Shown here one piece after another: positions 8,420 to 16,668 of a stretch of DNA of 64,000 nt. Made by a program: the position numbers and the translations under genes. The notes under the pieces are model-generated. The model did no database searches and had not been told where the DNA came from. It saw nothing but the letters and a program-made list of their open reading frames with translations. The stretch is from contig NZ_JADNRC010000006.1 in NCBI RefSeq assembly GCF_015594725.1, positions 62,001-126,000 on the forward strand. The letters are read 5' to 3'. Each line of letters starts with the position of its first letter. The stretch's first letter is position 1. This stretch comes from Flavobacterium sp. ALJ2. GTDB lineage: Bacteria > Bacteroidota > Bacteroidia > Flavobacteriales > Flavobacteriaceae.

Positions 8420-8722
8420 GTATTTATTTTTATTGATACTCTTAAATCACTTATTCAGAATATCTAAATTATATTATTTACTTATTTTAAAAAAAACTAA
8501 ATTTTGAATAAAAACCTCCCAAACCGATAGATACCTTAATAATTGCTATGTTTTTGATAGGGTATATCAAATATTTTTCAACTCCAAAATATTGTATTCG
8601 ATTTAGAAGAAATTTATTCCATAATATTTACTACAATTGTTCTTATAACATCTTAAATTATAATTATTTAAAATATAATTATAGAACTTTAAATTGTAAA
8701 GATATTATTGAGGTTTATTCTA
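8420..8722. other. Intergenic region upstream of nadA
   Basis: This AT-rich stretch should contain the nadA promoter (minus strand), but no clear TAnnTTTG element is visible. A 60-codon ORF at 8548-8730 is rich in Tyr/Asn/Ile and looks like chance. Confidence 0.4.
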
Positions 8723-8744
8723 TTTCATGATTTAAATCATGAAA
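8723..8744. promoter_or_regulatory. Perfect 22-bp palindrome, possible Crp/Fnr-type site
   Basis: Half-site TTTCATGATTT (8723-8733) is followed immediately by its exact complement (8734-8744). The core TGATTTAAATCA is close to the Fnr/Crp-family pattern TTGAT-N4-ATCAA. No gene starts close to it; nadA starts 304 bp away. Confidence 0.45.
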
Positions 8745-8800
8745 CACTTTTTTTTGATTTAATATTAAATTCTTGTGAGTAAGTGGTAAAAAAAATAGAG

Positions 8801-8843
8801 AAAGCCTGTAAATACAAATTTTATATTTGCTTTCACAGGCTTT
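8801..8843 (-). terminator. Terminator of the four-helix-bundle membrane protein gene
   Basis: AAAGCCTGT (8801-8809) pairs with ACAGGCTTT (8835-8843), with partly paired A/T sequence inside. On the minus strand it lies just after the stop at 8868 and is followed by a T-rich run. The stem sequence is shared with the terminator at 5902. Confidence 0.65.
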
Positions 8844-8867
8844 AATAATTTAAAAATAAGTTTTTGA

Positions 8868-9494
8868 TTAATTAAGGCTAGGTCCTTCTGGAATTTTGAT
8901 AACGCGTTTGTGTCTTTTGGTTAATAATAAATAAATTATTGCAACACCTAAAACTATTAGTAAGGCAATTTCTAATTGTGCCAACATATTATATTGATTA
9001 TATGTTTTATTAGCATTTTCTAATTGTAATTTGGCTTCATCAACCTGAATTTTAGAAAGTAATTCTAAAGTACCTAATGCCTGATCTGCCGATTTTTCGA
9101 CCTCTTGCCATTGTTTTCCCTGTGCTTGTTTGTTTATTTTGGCACAGATATCAATAAAAACACCAAAATCTTCTTTCTCTTTGGGTGTTAGAACCGTTTT
9201 ATGGTATAATAGGTTTATTGCTTTGATATTATGAATGGATGTAATAACTGCATCTGCTTTTTCATTATCATTATTATTTTTGACAGTATTTGCTTTTACT
9301 AGGTTTAATTCATTGGCATAATGAAAAATATAGGTAGAAACGATTAAGCGATCTTTATAAATTGCATTGATATTTTCGTTGGTAGTTTCAGCGTTTCGAA
9401 GTGTGTTAAAGGTACTTAGTATTATAATTAACATTACAATTGCCAGTATAAATGCGGCCTTTGTTTTCTTACTACTATTTTTTAAACCCATCAT
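8868..9494 (-). CDS. Membrane protein with MCP-type four-helix-bundle sensor region and no output domain
   Basis: 208 residues. A membrane segment at about 13-30 (AAFILAIVMLIIILSTF) and a second near 170-190 (LEIALLIVLGVAIIYLLL) flank a roughly 140-residue helical, extracytoplasmic region rich in Asn, Lys and Ala, the layout of the four-helix-bundle sensor domain of chemoreceptors. Only a short basic tail follows, so no methyl-accepting, kinase or cyclase output is present. Flanked by a terminator and on its own, it may act through a partner protein. Domain call is moderate. Confidence 0.75.
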   Translation of the reverse strand: MMGLKNSSKKTKAAFILAIVMLIIILSTFNTLRNAETTNENINAIYKDRLIVSTYIFHYANELNLVKANTVKNNNDNEKADAVITSIHNIKAINLLYHKTVLTPKEKEDFGVFIDICAKINKQAQGKQWQEVEKSADQALGTLELLSKIQVDEAKLQLENANKTYNQYNMLAQLEIALLIVLGVAIIYLLLTKRHKRVIKIPEGPSLN

Positions 9495-9642
9495 ATTGTA
9501 TTGATATATATCGCAATATAATTATTTATTTTAATAAACATATAATGGGTAGCTGTAATTCTCAATACATAGAATATATGTTTTTCCTATGTTTACTAAG
9601 TTATCGATTTTAATGAATTAAGATTAATAGGTCAGGTATACA

Positions 9643-10398
9643 TTATACCATTAAATCTTTTTTTAAAAATTCAGCATAAAAATTTGGAATTGGACTTTTT
9701 TCTATAGCGCTTATTACTTCGTTTATAGGATACTTTAACTTAATAATTTGTGGAATAATTTTTTCTTCAGTGCTCTGTAGTACTAGGTAAGTCGCTAATG
9801 AGGCATCTTCTCTAGATCTACCTACCGAACCAGAATTTACTAATGTTCCAGCAGGAGATGCCGTGGTAGCTTCAATATGCCTAACGTATGGTTTGTGGGT
9901 ATGTCCCATTATGATGATATCGACTTTTTCCTGAGCTAGCATCGATTGCACATCTGTAAGGTTATGATTCTCATAGATATACTCATCATTGCTTCGCGTA
10001 CTGCCGTGTACTAATAGTACTTTAGTTTCTTTTCCAGAAGTGGTAAAATTAAGCAAGAACCTTTCGGGAAGGTTTTTTAAGAATGCTTTGTTCTCTGGTT
10101 TAATACTTTGTTTGGTATAATTAATTCCGTTAACGCGAGCAACTCTTTCCTCAGGATTGTGTTTTGGTAGTGGGGTTACTTCATGATCGAATGCAATGCG
10201 CTCATCATGATTTCCCATTAAGCAAGGAATTTCTAATTCTTTAATTAGTTCAATAACTTCATTGTGCCAAGGAGCAAAATCAACTAAATCGCCTAAGCAA
10301 TATATTTGTTCAATTTTTCTTTGTTTTATATCTTCGAGAACGACTTCTAGCGCAGGTAAATTACCATGTATATCACTAATTATTGCTATGTTCTTCAT
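9643..10398 (-). CDS. Metallophosphoesterase (calcineurin-like)
   Basis: 251 residues with the full calcineurin-like metal-binding set: SDIHGN (8-13), GDLVD (36-40), GNHDE (about 62-66), a histidine in LLVHGS and the closing GHTHKPY. The short form without extra domains resembles the YfcE/Metallophos_2 group of phosphodiesterases. Its start overlaps the stop of the upstream MFS gene by four bases (ATGA), so translation is coupled. Substrate unknown; activity class confident. Confidence 0.92.
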   Translation of the reverse strand: MKNIAIISDIHGNLPALEVVLEDIKQRKIEQIYCLGDLVDFAPWHNEVIELIKELEIPCLMGNHDERIAFDHEVTPLPKHNPEERVARVNGINYTKQSIKPENKAFLKNLPERFLLNFTTSGKETKVLLVHGSTRSNDEYIYENHNLTDVQSMLAQEKVDIIIMGHTHKPYVRHIEATTASPAGTLVNSGSVGRSREDASLATYLVLQSTEEKIIPQIIKLKYPINEVISAIEKSPIPNFYAEFLKKDLMV

Positions 10399-11573
10399 GC
10401 TTTACGTTTGTTTGAAAAAATTACTATTATTAATGCAATAATACTCCATAAAAGCATTTGCCAGGTAGCCATATCCCATTTTCCTAACTTCCAACTTAAA
10501 AGTCCGAAGTAAGTACCAACGGCTGCACCTATAAAATAGGTAGTCATATATATGGTATTCAGTCGGCTATGTGCTTCTTCTTGTAAACTATATATACGAG
10601 TAAAATTGGTAATTTGGGTTGCTTGTACACCAATATCCAAAAAGAAAACACTAAGTATTAATACTGGAATAGAATAGGGGAATATTTTTATAAGGATAAT
10701 ACTGCCTATAATCATCGAGACTGTAGTTAATAATGAGCGTCTTACATTGCCTTTGTCTGCTAGTTTACCAAAATACGGTGCAACCAATGCTCCGCCAATA
10801 GCGATTAATCCGAACAAACCTATTATGCCCGAATGATAATTTAAAGGCGCGCTGCTAAGATGGAAAGTAAGTGTTGTCCAGAAAGAACAGAATATACCAA
10901 ATGTAAATGAACCTAAAAGTGCTGTTTGGCGTAAAACGGGATATTTGGGGATGAGTGCCAAAGTAGATTTTATGAGATGAAAATAACTGCCTTTAAATTT
11001 TGAAGCAACTTCGGGCAGGTATAACTTTAGCATAAGCGCAACCAAAAGCACCAGTACTCCCGAAATTCCAAAGACATAACGCCATCCTAGTAATTCAGTT
11101 ATAAAACCACTAATAACGCGTGCTCCTAATATTCCAACCAAGATTCCGCTGAAAACTACGCCCACGTTTTTTCCTCTGTTTTCTTTACCCAAAGTTGCTG
11201 CCATTGGCAATATAATCTGAGCAGGAGTAGAGAAGAGTCCAACAAAAAAGCTGAGTATATATAATGCTGTTAATGAAGAGGTCAGTGTTATAAAAAACAA
11301 AGTTACTACCAGTAAACCACACAATAAAAGAATAAGATTCTTGCGATTGACTTTATCGCCAAGCGGAAGCAGAAAAAACATTCCCAATCCATATCCTAAT
11401 TGTGAAAGCATCGAAATTTTCCCGATTTGGGTTTCGGTAACTTTAAGAGATAAAGCAATTGTTTGGAGTATGGGTTGGTTGTAATATATATTGGCAACGA
11501 TTACACCTGCTGAGACTGCCATTAGCGGAATTATCGCTGGTTTGAAACTGGTTTTATTCATGTTTTTTTGCAA
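10395..11573 (-). CDS. MFS transporter (DHA1-type)
   Basis: 392 residues (388 if the ATG at codon 5, MNKTSFKP, is used), with about twelve hydrophobic helices. The loop PLGDKVNRKNLILLL is the MFS motif A and AHSRLNTIYMTTYFIGAAVG is a late-helix signature seen in YnfM/sugar-efflux-like members. It is translationally coupled to the phosphoesterase and divergent from an AraC regulator across a short region carrying direct repeats, so AraC control is likely. Probably an exporter; substrate unknown. Confidence 0.9.
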   Translation of the reverse strand: MQKNMNKTSFKPAIIPLMAVSAGVIVANIYYNQPILQTIALSLKVTETQIGKISMLSQLGYGLGMFFLLPLGDKVNRKNLILLLCGLLVVTLFFITLTSSLTALYILSFFVGLFSTPAQIILPMAATLGKENRGKNVGVVFSGILVGILGARVISGFITELLGWRYVFGISGVLVLLVALMLKLYLPEVASKFKGSYFHLIKSTLALIPKYPVLRQTALLGSFTFGIFCSFWTTLTFHLSSAPLNYHSGIIGLFGLIAIGGALVAPYFGKLADKGNVRRSLLTTVSMIIGSIILIKIFPYSIPVLILSVFFLDIGVQATQITNFTRIYSLQEEAHSRLNTIYMTTYFIGAAVGTYFGLLSWKLGKWDMATWQMLLWSIIALIIVIFSNKRKA

Positions 11574-11577
11574 AGCT

Positions 11578-11623
11578 ATTGTACGCTTAAAACTAAAAAT
11601 TGTACATTTAAACTCTATTTTTG
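11578..11623 (+). promoter_or_regulatory. 21-bp-spaced direct repeats and promoter in the divergent MFS/araC region
   Basis: ATTGTACGCTTAAA (11578-11591) and ATTGTACATTTAAA (11599-11612) match at 12 of 14 positions with a period of exactly 21 bp, two helical turns, as expected for an AraC-family dimer. A TATTTTTG -7 element for the plus-strand gene follows at 11616-11623. Confidence 0.6.
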
Positions 11624-11640
11624 TAAAAAAACAACAATCA

Positions 11641-12486
11641 GTGGAACGATTTATTCAGCATACTCCTTTATTTATTCGACACTTTACAACCGAGACCTGG
11701 CCATTTCCTGTGCATAATCACAACCATTTTGAGTTGGTTTTTATTCATTCTGGTAGTGGTTTGCATCAATTAAATGGTGGAGAGGTTAGGTATAAAGGAC
11801 CTTGCGTATTCTTATTATGCCCATCTGATTATCATCTTTTTATAATTGATAAAGAAACGGAGTTTAGTGTGTTAAAATTTAATAATCGCTATCTCGACGG
11901 AACCTCATTTGATACTGCCAAAAATGAATGGAATAAAGTTCTGGATCAATTGCTTGGTATAAGCAATACTTCGGATGGGAAACTGGTAGATTCTCCCGAT
12001 GAGTTAGATAAAATAAATCATCTTATGCGACTAATTGTTAGTGAGTGGGATGGAGGAAGCCAGAATGGATCTAATGAAGTGCTTCTTTATTTAATACGAA
12101 GTGTGTTTGCAGTAATTAAGAAAAATGCTTTTCAGTTGCTAGGAACAAATATGGTTTTGAATGAAGGTTTATTGGTTGGAATCATGAATTACATTCACAA
12201 AGAAATCCGAGTGCCTGCCAATCTTAATCTAACAGTTTTGTCGGCATATTTTAATATGGCACCCAATCATTTAAGTAGTTTGTTTAAGCGACAAACAGGT
12301 GGTTCTATAAAGAAGTATATTGATGATTATAAATATAAATTGATAGAAAATCGACTTAAACACAGCACTGCTTTAATGAAAGAAATTAGCAATGAGTTTG
12401 GCTTTTCGGATGTAAGTCATTTTAATAAGTTCTTGAAAAAACAGACTGGGCTTAATCCTAAGGATGTTCGAAATCAGTTTCAATAA
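11641..12486 (+). CDS. AraC-family transcriptional regulator
   Basis: I choose the GTG at 11641 (VERFIQHTPLFIRHF...), giving about 281 residues, because the reading frame further upstream overlaps the divergent MFS gene and the -7 element at 11616 would leave earlier starts untranscribed. The N-terminal cupin-like sensor region contains WPFPVHNHNHFELVFI, and the C-terminal pair of helix-turn-helices includes LTVLSAYFNMAPNHLSSLFK and ISNEFGFSDVSHFNKFLKKQ with the family ending TGLNPKDVR. It very likely controls the divergent MFS-phosphoesterase operon and itself. The effector is unknown. Confidence 0.9.
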   Translation: MERFIQHTPLFIRHFTTETWPFPVHNHNHFELVFIHSGSGLHQLNGGEVRYKGPCVFLLCPSDYHLFIIDKETEFSVLKFNNRYLDGTSFDTAKNEWNKVLDQLLGISNTSDGKLVDSPDELDKINHLMRLIVSEWDGGSQNGSNEVLLYLIRSVFAVIKKNAFQLLGTNMVLNEGLLVGIMNYIHKEIRVPANLNLTVLSAYFNMAPNHLSSLFKRQTGGSIKKYIDDYKYKLIENRLKHSTALMKEISNEFGFSDVSHFNKFLKKQTGLNPKDVRNQFQ

Positions 12487-12587
12487 TCAGTCTCAGTATT
12501 CAGTTGTGATGTACAGAATTGATTTCTATAGAATAATTATAAAAAAGTGTACTTTATTTATATTTTCAGGTATTCCAAACCTAACAT

Positions 12588-12742
12588 TGCAGTTTGATTG
12601 GTATTTTTTTTGCTTTTTCAATTGATTGTATACTATTCCTTTGATAATACCCAGTTTGGCCAAAATCTTAGCAAAATTACTTGCAATACTCCAGCGCCAT
12701 CTGTTATTAAAGCAATTTTTGCATTTAGATTAAAAATCGATT
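12588..12742 (-). pseudogene. Remnant of a short-chain dehydrogenase gene
   Basis: Minus-strand translation directly after the KDPG aldolase stop reads IFNLNAKIALITDGAGVL, a decayed version of the SDR start (NLxGKxALITGGAGVLG). A shift of frame then gives FAKILAKLGIIKGIV, the next SDR helix and strand. No start codon is present, a cofactor-loop glycine has become Asp, and nothing recognisable as SDR follows. The location suggests a former sugar-acid oxidoreductase (for example of the UxuB or KduD type) in the same operon; that specificity is inferred from context. Confidence 0.6.
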
Positions 12743-12751
12743 GGGTATTAT

Positions 12752-13420
12752 TTATGATTGTTTTTTGATAATCTGAATCGTTTCCAGAACTTTCCTAGTT
12801 TCATTTTCTATAACATTATAGTCAGCTTCATCCATGCGTTTTTTGCTAATGAGTTTGCTTCCCATTCCAACAGCAATTACTCCTGCAGAAAACCAACTCT
12901 TAATACTGGTATACGTCGTATCGACACCACCAGTTGTCATAAAAGTTAGTGAAGGAAAAATATCTTTAATACTACTCAAAAATTCAGGGCCTAGAATATT
13001 TCCTGGGAAAAGTTTGATGAATTTAATTCCAGCATTTTCTGCGGTTATAATTTCTGTAGGTGTCATGCAACCCGGACTATATAGTATCCCCTGACTTTGT
13101 AAATAATCGGAAACTTCGGGAACAAAGCCTGGGCTAATAAAAAAATCTGCTCCCGCTGTATAATATTCTTTTGCTTGTTCAATATTTTTTATTGTTCCTA
13201 TTCCTAACAACATTCCGGGCATTTCTAAATCTCTAATAGCAACCATCTTCCTGAAATTTAGTATAGCCTCAGAACCTCTATTGGTATATTCTACAGCTTT
13301 TATTCCTGCTCTGTAAAGTGCTTTCAGAATTTCTAAACTAATAGTTTCATCCGTATGGTAATAAAGCGGAAGAATTCCTTGTTTTGCAATAGTATCTATT
13401 GCATTTTGAATGTTACTCAT
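12752..13420 (-). CDS. KDPG/KHG aldolase (2-dehydro-3-deoxyphosphogluconate aldolase)
   Basis: 222 residues, the normal length of the class I KDPG aldolase family. The enzyme cleaves 2-keto-3-deoxy-6-phosphogluconate to pyruvate and glyceraldehyde 3-phosphate at the end of hexuronate or Entner-Doudoroff catabolism. Glu44 in VEYTNR, the IGTIKN loop, SPGFVPEV and the Schiff-base lysine Lys136 in GIKFIKLFPGN are all present, as is the phosphate loop TTGGV. It looks intact although both operon neighbours are broken. Specificity among KDPG, KDPGal and KHG is not settled by sequence. Confidence 0.93.
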   Translation of the reverse strand: MSNIQNAIDTIAKQGILPLYYHTDETISLEILKALYRAGIKAVEYTNRGSEAILNFRKMVAIRDLEMPGMLLGIGTIKNIEQAKEYYTAGADFFISPGFVPEVSDYLQSQGILYSPGCMTPTEIITAENAGIKFIKLFPGNILGPEFLSSIKDIFPSLTFMTTGGVDTTYTSIKSWFSAGVIAVGMGSKLISKKRMDEADYNVIENETRKVLETIQIIKKQS

Positions 13421-13424
13421 AACT

Positions 13425-13788
13425 TTATATTTTTACTTTAAACACGATTTTTTTTAATATTCCATCGCCAATCATTGCAGCGTGAACATCTTCTGGAAAT
13501 AAAATTACAAATTGTTTTTCTTGTAATTAAAAAAACATATCAGGAGTATCATAAAAAAAGCGCACATCTTTTTCATTACTATAATCTCCGTTTGGATTGC
13601 TGCATTTTCCTCTTGGTTTCCAAACAAAAGTTTCTTGGCCTTTTATAGAAATTTCTATATCGATAGTTTTTTCATGACATTCAAATCCCTTAATGCTTTT
13701 TTTCTTTGAAATCCCTTTGCCTACAATAACTATTGATTTTTAATCCTTCTGAAATTTCATGTGTTCTCTTCAATATGATTATTTGCAT
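13425..13788 (-). pseudogene. YhcH/YjgK/YiaL-family gene, frameshifted and with an in-frame stop
   Basis: Minus-strand translation gives HEISEGLKIN, then after a change of frame IVIVGKGISKKKSIKGFECH and EKTIDIEISIKGQETFVWKP, NEKDVRFFYDTPDMFF, an in-frame TAA, and LQEKQFVILFPEDVHAAMIG followed by the family ending KKIVFKVKI. These are the consecutive conserved blocks of the YhcH/YjgK (DUF386) beta-barrel family, which in Bacteroidota sits in sugar-acid operons. At least one frameshift and one stop break it. It ends 4 bp before the KDPG aldolase start, so the two were an operon. Confidence 0.8.
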
Positions 13789-14071
13789 CGTTGTTGATAT
13801 AAAGTCAAAAGCCTTTTTGAAACTAGGATGTAAATTATAACATTTTGTGACATTATTTAATGAGTCTATTATCTTTTATTTTTTATAGCTTACTTAAAAC
13901 GTCTGATTTTTTTTACATATATTTTAAAATAGTTTGCAGGCGAATGTCTAAGCAATATTTACCGAATGATATTTTTTTTGATATATGTAAGATTATGCGT
14001 ATTTATAAAAGAATTATCACAAAAATATATAAAAACCAACTTAAATTACGCTATATTTATTAAAAAAATAA
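13789..14071. other. Intergenic region between YhcH pseudogene and lacI
   Basis: Very AT-rich. It should contain the promoter of the decayed minus-strand operon. A 67-codon plus-strand ORF at 13860-14063 has the Phe/Ile/Lys/Tyr composition of chance translation and is not supported. Confidence 0.4.
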
Positions 14072-14079
14072 TATTTTTG
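14072..14079 (+). promoter_or_regulatory. Probable -7 element of the LacI-family gene
   Basis: TATTTTTG fits TAnnTTTG and lies 33 bp before the first likely initiation codon (ATT at 14112). No convincing -33 TTG is seen. Confidence 0.4.
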
Positions 14080-14111
14080 TATTTGTATAAAATTAGTTTA
14101 ACTTAAAGACA

Positions 14112-15137
14112 ATTAGTATTATAACAATAAAAAAAATAGCACAATTAGCGAATGTTTCGACTGGGACAGTTGATAGGATAATTCATAACCGTGGACAAGT
14201 TTCCTTAGAAAATGTAAATAAAGTAAATGCAATAATTGAGGAGTATGGCTATAAAAAAAATATTCTAACAAGTAATCTTGCATTAAATAAAAAATTTCAT
14301 TTTGCTGTGTTGTTGCCCAAATATGATAATCTTGAATATTGGAAACGTCAAATCGAAGGCATAGAAAAAGCAGCTATCGAATTTGGTAAATTTGGAGTTG
14401 TTTTAGATTATTTTTTCTATAATTTTAATACTACTTCATTTAAAAAGTACCTTAAAAAAGTTATGAACTTTGATTGTGATGGATTATTATTTGCTCCAAT
14501 TTTCTATAAAGAATCAGTGCATTTTCTTAACGAATATAAAAAGAAAGACATTCCAGTTGTGATGGTAGATACCAATATTATAAGTAATCAGGAGTATACA
14601 TATATTGGTCAGGATGCTTTTCAGAGTGGGTATCTAGCAGGAAGACTCATTAGTCTTGCAGTAAAAGACGAAAATAATGTGTTAATTTTAAAAATTACTA
14701 GCGAAATTGATAGTTCATCAGCTTATTTGGAACGTATCGACGGATTTTATTCTTTTTTTAGAAAGCATGATAAATTTACAAATTTTAATTTTTCTGAAGT
14801 TACAATTAAAGATTCTGGAATAAATGAATTAAACACAGCTTTTTTTTTAGGTATTGATAGTGTTTATGTGCCTAATTCGCGAGCTTATATTGTAGCTAGG
14901 TTTTTAAAAGAAAATAATATTAAAGGTATTTGTATTATTGGCTATGATCTATCGAAAGAGAATGTTGAATACTTAAATCAAGACACAATTGATTTTTTAA
15001 TTAATCAAAGACCGGAAGAGCAGGGGTATTTAGGAATTAATTATTTGTATAAAAAAATAATACTTAAAGAACCTATAAAAAATACGCATCATATTCCGCT
15101 TGAAATAATTTTAAAAGAGAATTATTCGGAGGTTTAA
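14112..15137 (+). CDS. LacI-family transcriptional regulator without ATG, GTG or TTG start
   Basis: The frame is open from a stop at 14094-14096 to 15137. It encodes a full LacI helix-turn-helix, IKKIAQLANVSTGTVDRIIH then NRGQVSLENVNKVNAIIEEY, followed by a hinge and an intact periplasmic-binding-protein-like domain (FAVLLPKYDNLEYW to ILKENYSEV). No ATG, GTG or TTG precedes the DNA-binding domain; the first ATG-type codon would remove it entirely. The placed start (ATT at 14112, about 341 residues) is therefore a guess; ATT at 14118 or ATA at 14121 are alternatives. Either initiation is non-canonical or the start codon was lost recently. It probably regulated the adjacent sugar-acid operon. 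Confidence 0.7.
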   Translation: MSIITIKKIAQLANVSTGTVDRIIHNRGQVSLENVNKVNAIIEEYGYKKNILTSNLALNKKFHFAVLLPKYDNLEYWKRQIEGIEKAAIEFGKFGVVLDYFFYNFNTTSFKKYLKKVMNFDCDGLLFAPIFYKESVHFLNEYKKKDIPVVMVDTNIISNQEYTYIGQDAFQSGYLAGRLISLAVKDENNVLILKITSEIDSSSAYLERIDGFYSFFRKHDKFTNFNFSEVTIKDSGINELNTAFFLGIDSVYVPNSRAYIVARFLKENNIKGICIIGYDLSKENVEYLNQDTIDFLINQRPEEQGYLGINYLYKKIILKEPIKNTHHIPLEIILKENYSEV

Positions 15138-15418
15138 TAAAGGGACTGAGAAACTAAGGTTGAAAGAAACATATCAATAGTTACTATTGTTAATTTTTTG
15201 ATTTAAGTTACCCAATTCATTAGATGTAAATATTTTGGTTATCCACTTCATTCGGTTCATTCAAAATTTATCTAACATATAAAAAAAACGTTGATATTAT
15301 GTGTAGAAAAGAAAACTATGTAAAATGTATTTCTTTAATATACCTATATCATTAACACTAAGCAAAACTACACAAGCACAGCTACTTCTATATATTATTC
15401 CTTTTCTATAAATAATAT
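15138..15418. other. Intergenic region
   Basis: AT-rich spacer between lacI and the end of the convergent unknown gene. No hairpin, ORF or repeat that I can support. Confidence 0.4.
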
Positions 15419-15844
15419 TTAATTATTTTTTGGGAGGCTTTTGGTATATTCTTCTTGAACTTTTTGAACACCACCAAAACTATCTTTTAAAGCACTTTTT
15501 ATTTGTAAATGAGTTTTATTGCTAAAAGCTTTTTTCCAATCATTTAAGTCATAAATATGTATTTCCTTTGCATAAATATTTGTAGTAAAGGTTATTCTGG
15601 ATATAGAATATTTATATGATTTCAGTTCATGCGATACTTGTCGGTTAGGTACAATAATGAGTATTGTTTCCCATTGTAAGTAATCTTTAGGAATGTCTTT
15701 ACGTTTATTTAGACCGATAGCATCAAAAAAAAGCTTTATTTTTTCATCATTTAGCTTATTTAGTTTGTTGTCTATTGCAGAGAGTTCCTTCCTTAATAAG
15801 GCTTCATTTTCAATAGTACTCATTGTTATAATTTTATAATTCAA
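15419..15844 (-). CDS. Hypothetical protein
   Basis: 141 residues from the first ATG, or 134 from the ATG at 15823 (MSTIENEALLRKELSAIDNK), which I prefer because the shorter form begins directly with the charged helix. The N-terminal 40 residues look like a coiled coil (LRKELSAIDNKLNKLNDEK), followed by a mixed region with strands (ETILIIVPNRQ, SISRITFTTNI). There is no signal peptide or membrane segment. The amino-acid composition is that of a real gene. I do not recognise a family, and the neighbours give no clue. Confidence 0.6.
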   Translation of the reverse strand: MNYKIITMSTIENEALLRKELSAIDNKLNKLNDEKIKLFFDAIGLNKRKDIPKDYLQWETILIIVPNRQVSHELKSYKYSISRITFTTNIYAKEIHIYDLNDWKKAFSNKTHLQIKSALKDSFGGVQKVQEEYTKSLPKNN

Positions 15845-16019
15845 TTAATAAAAATAGTATTAAAAATTGATAAAGTAAAAGCTAAGGTGGTTAGACTGGT
15901 TCTAAATTTTATAAGAAGACATTTTTGTTTTATTAGATCTTATTTCACAAAACATAAATCTACTAAAATCAGTTTTTTTTTTGATTTTTTAGTACTGATA
16001 ATGGTTTCTTATTGCTTTT

Positions 16020-16393
16020 TTAATATAAATAGTTCATTTTTTAAGCCAAATTTATTTTTTAATGATTTTGTTTTTATTTTGTATCCTCAATAAATATTAA
16101 AGAAACAGCCAGGAATTTCGAGGTTGAACTTGCTATCCAAGAAATAGATAAAAATGATTTTAAACTTACTTTTTACGATAATTATTAATGATATCATCTG
16201 TTAAAAAGGATGAAAAAGAAGCTGTGGAGGATAATTTTACTTGTCGAGAATTTAGTTATCAATCATTTCAACTAAGTTTTAAATTATCAAACAATATTGT
16301 TGATAAAAAAAAATAAAAGTATATTATGATAAAAGACTTTTACACTTTGTTCTTCCTAACAAAGCAGAAACAAAGGATGGTAAAACTCTATAA
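16020..16393 (+). pseudogene. Hsp20 (small heat-shock protein) pseudogene
   Basis: Three plus-strand frames together spell an Hsp20 protein: NSSFFKPNLFFNDF near 16030 (N-terminal region), NIKETARNFEVELAIQEIDK at 16093 (start of the alpha-crystallin domain), ISSVKKDEKEAVEDNFTCRE with FSYQSFQLSFKLSNN near 16200-16300, and KVYYDKRLLHFVLPNKAETK before a stop at 16391-16393. Stops and frame changes separate these blocks, so no functional chaperone can be made. Confidence 0.75.
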
Positions 16394-16668
16394 ATAATTG
16401 TAATTAGTTGATTCTAACTTCAGTAACCCCTGTTTAGTTACATTTAGTTTTTAATAAAGGTTGTCTCAATAGGAGTTAACTTTTATTTTTTATGAAATAC
16501 CATAGGTTTTGATTTTTAAATATATAGAGGCGATAGCGGTGAAATAGTGGTTTAGAAATAAATAGATTGTAGTTTTTGTGATTTTAATTCACTAAATTTA
16601 ATCATTACTAATATTTTACAGAATTATTATAAAATAAAAAAAACATCAATTTAATTAATACTTTTACT
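16394..16668. other. Intergenic region upstream of the DoxX gene
   Basis: AT-rich, with no ORF. AATAAAGGTTGTCTCAATAG at about 16453 resembles the GAGACAACCT-type ends seen beside some transposase genes, but no transposase sequence is present. Confidence 0.35.

Noticed and set aside
8548..8730. 60-residue plus-strand ORF
   Set aside because: Tyr/Asn/Ile-rich translation of AT-rich DNA with no start signal or similarity.
11491..11640. Upstream extension of the AraC reading frame to 11491
   Set aside because: It overlaps the divergent MFS gene and lies upstream of the promoter, so the GTG at 11641 is preferred.
13860..14063. 67-residue plus-strand ORF
   Set aside because: Composition of chance translation and no domain; the sequence is the regulatory gap before lacI.
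15887..16093. 68-residue plus-strand ORF
   Set aside because: Only its end resembles the Hsp20 N-terminus; the rest is Phe/Ile-rich chance sequence, so it is treated as part of the pseudogene.
16453..16472. Possible transposon end (AATAAAGGTTGTCTCAATAG)
   Set aside because: No transposase, inverted partner or target duplication was found.
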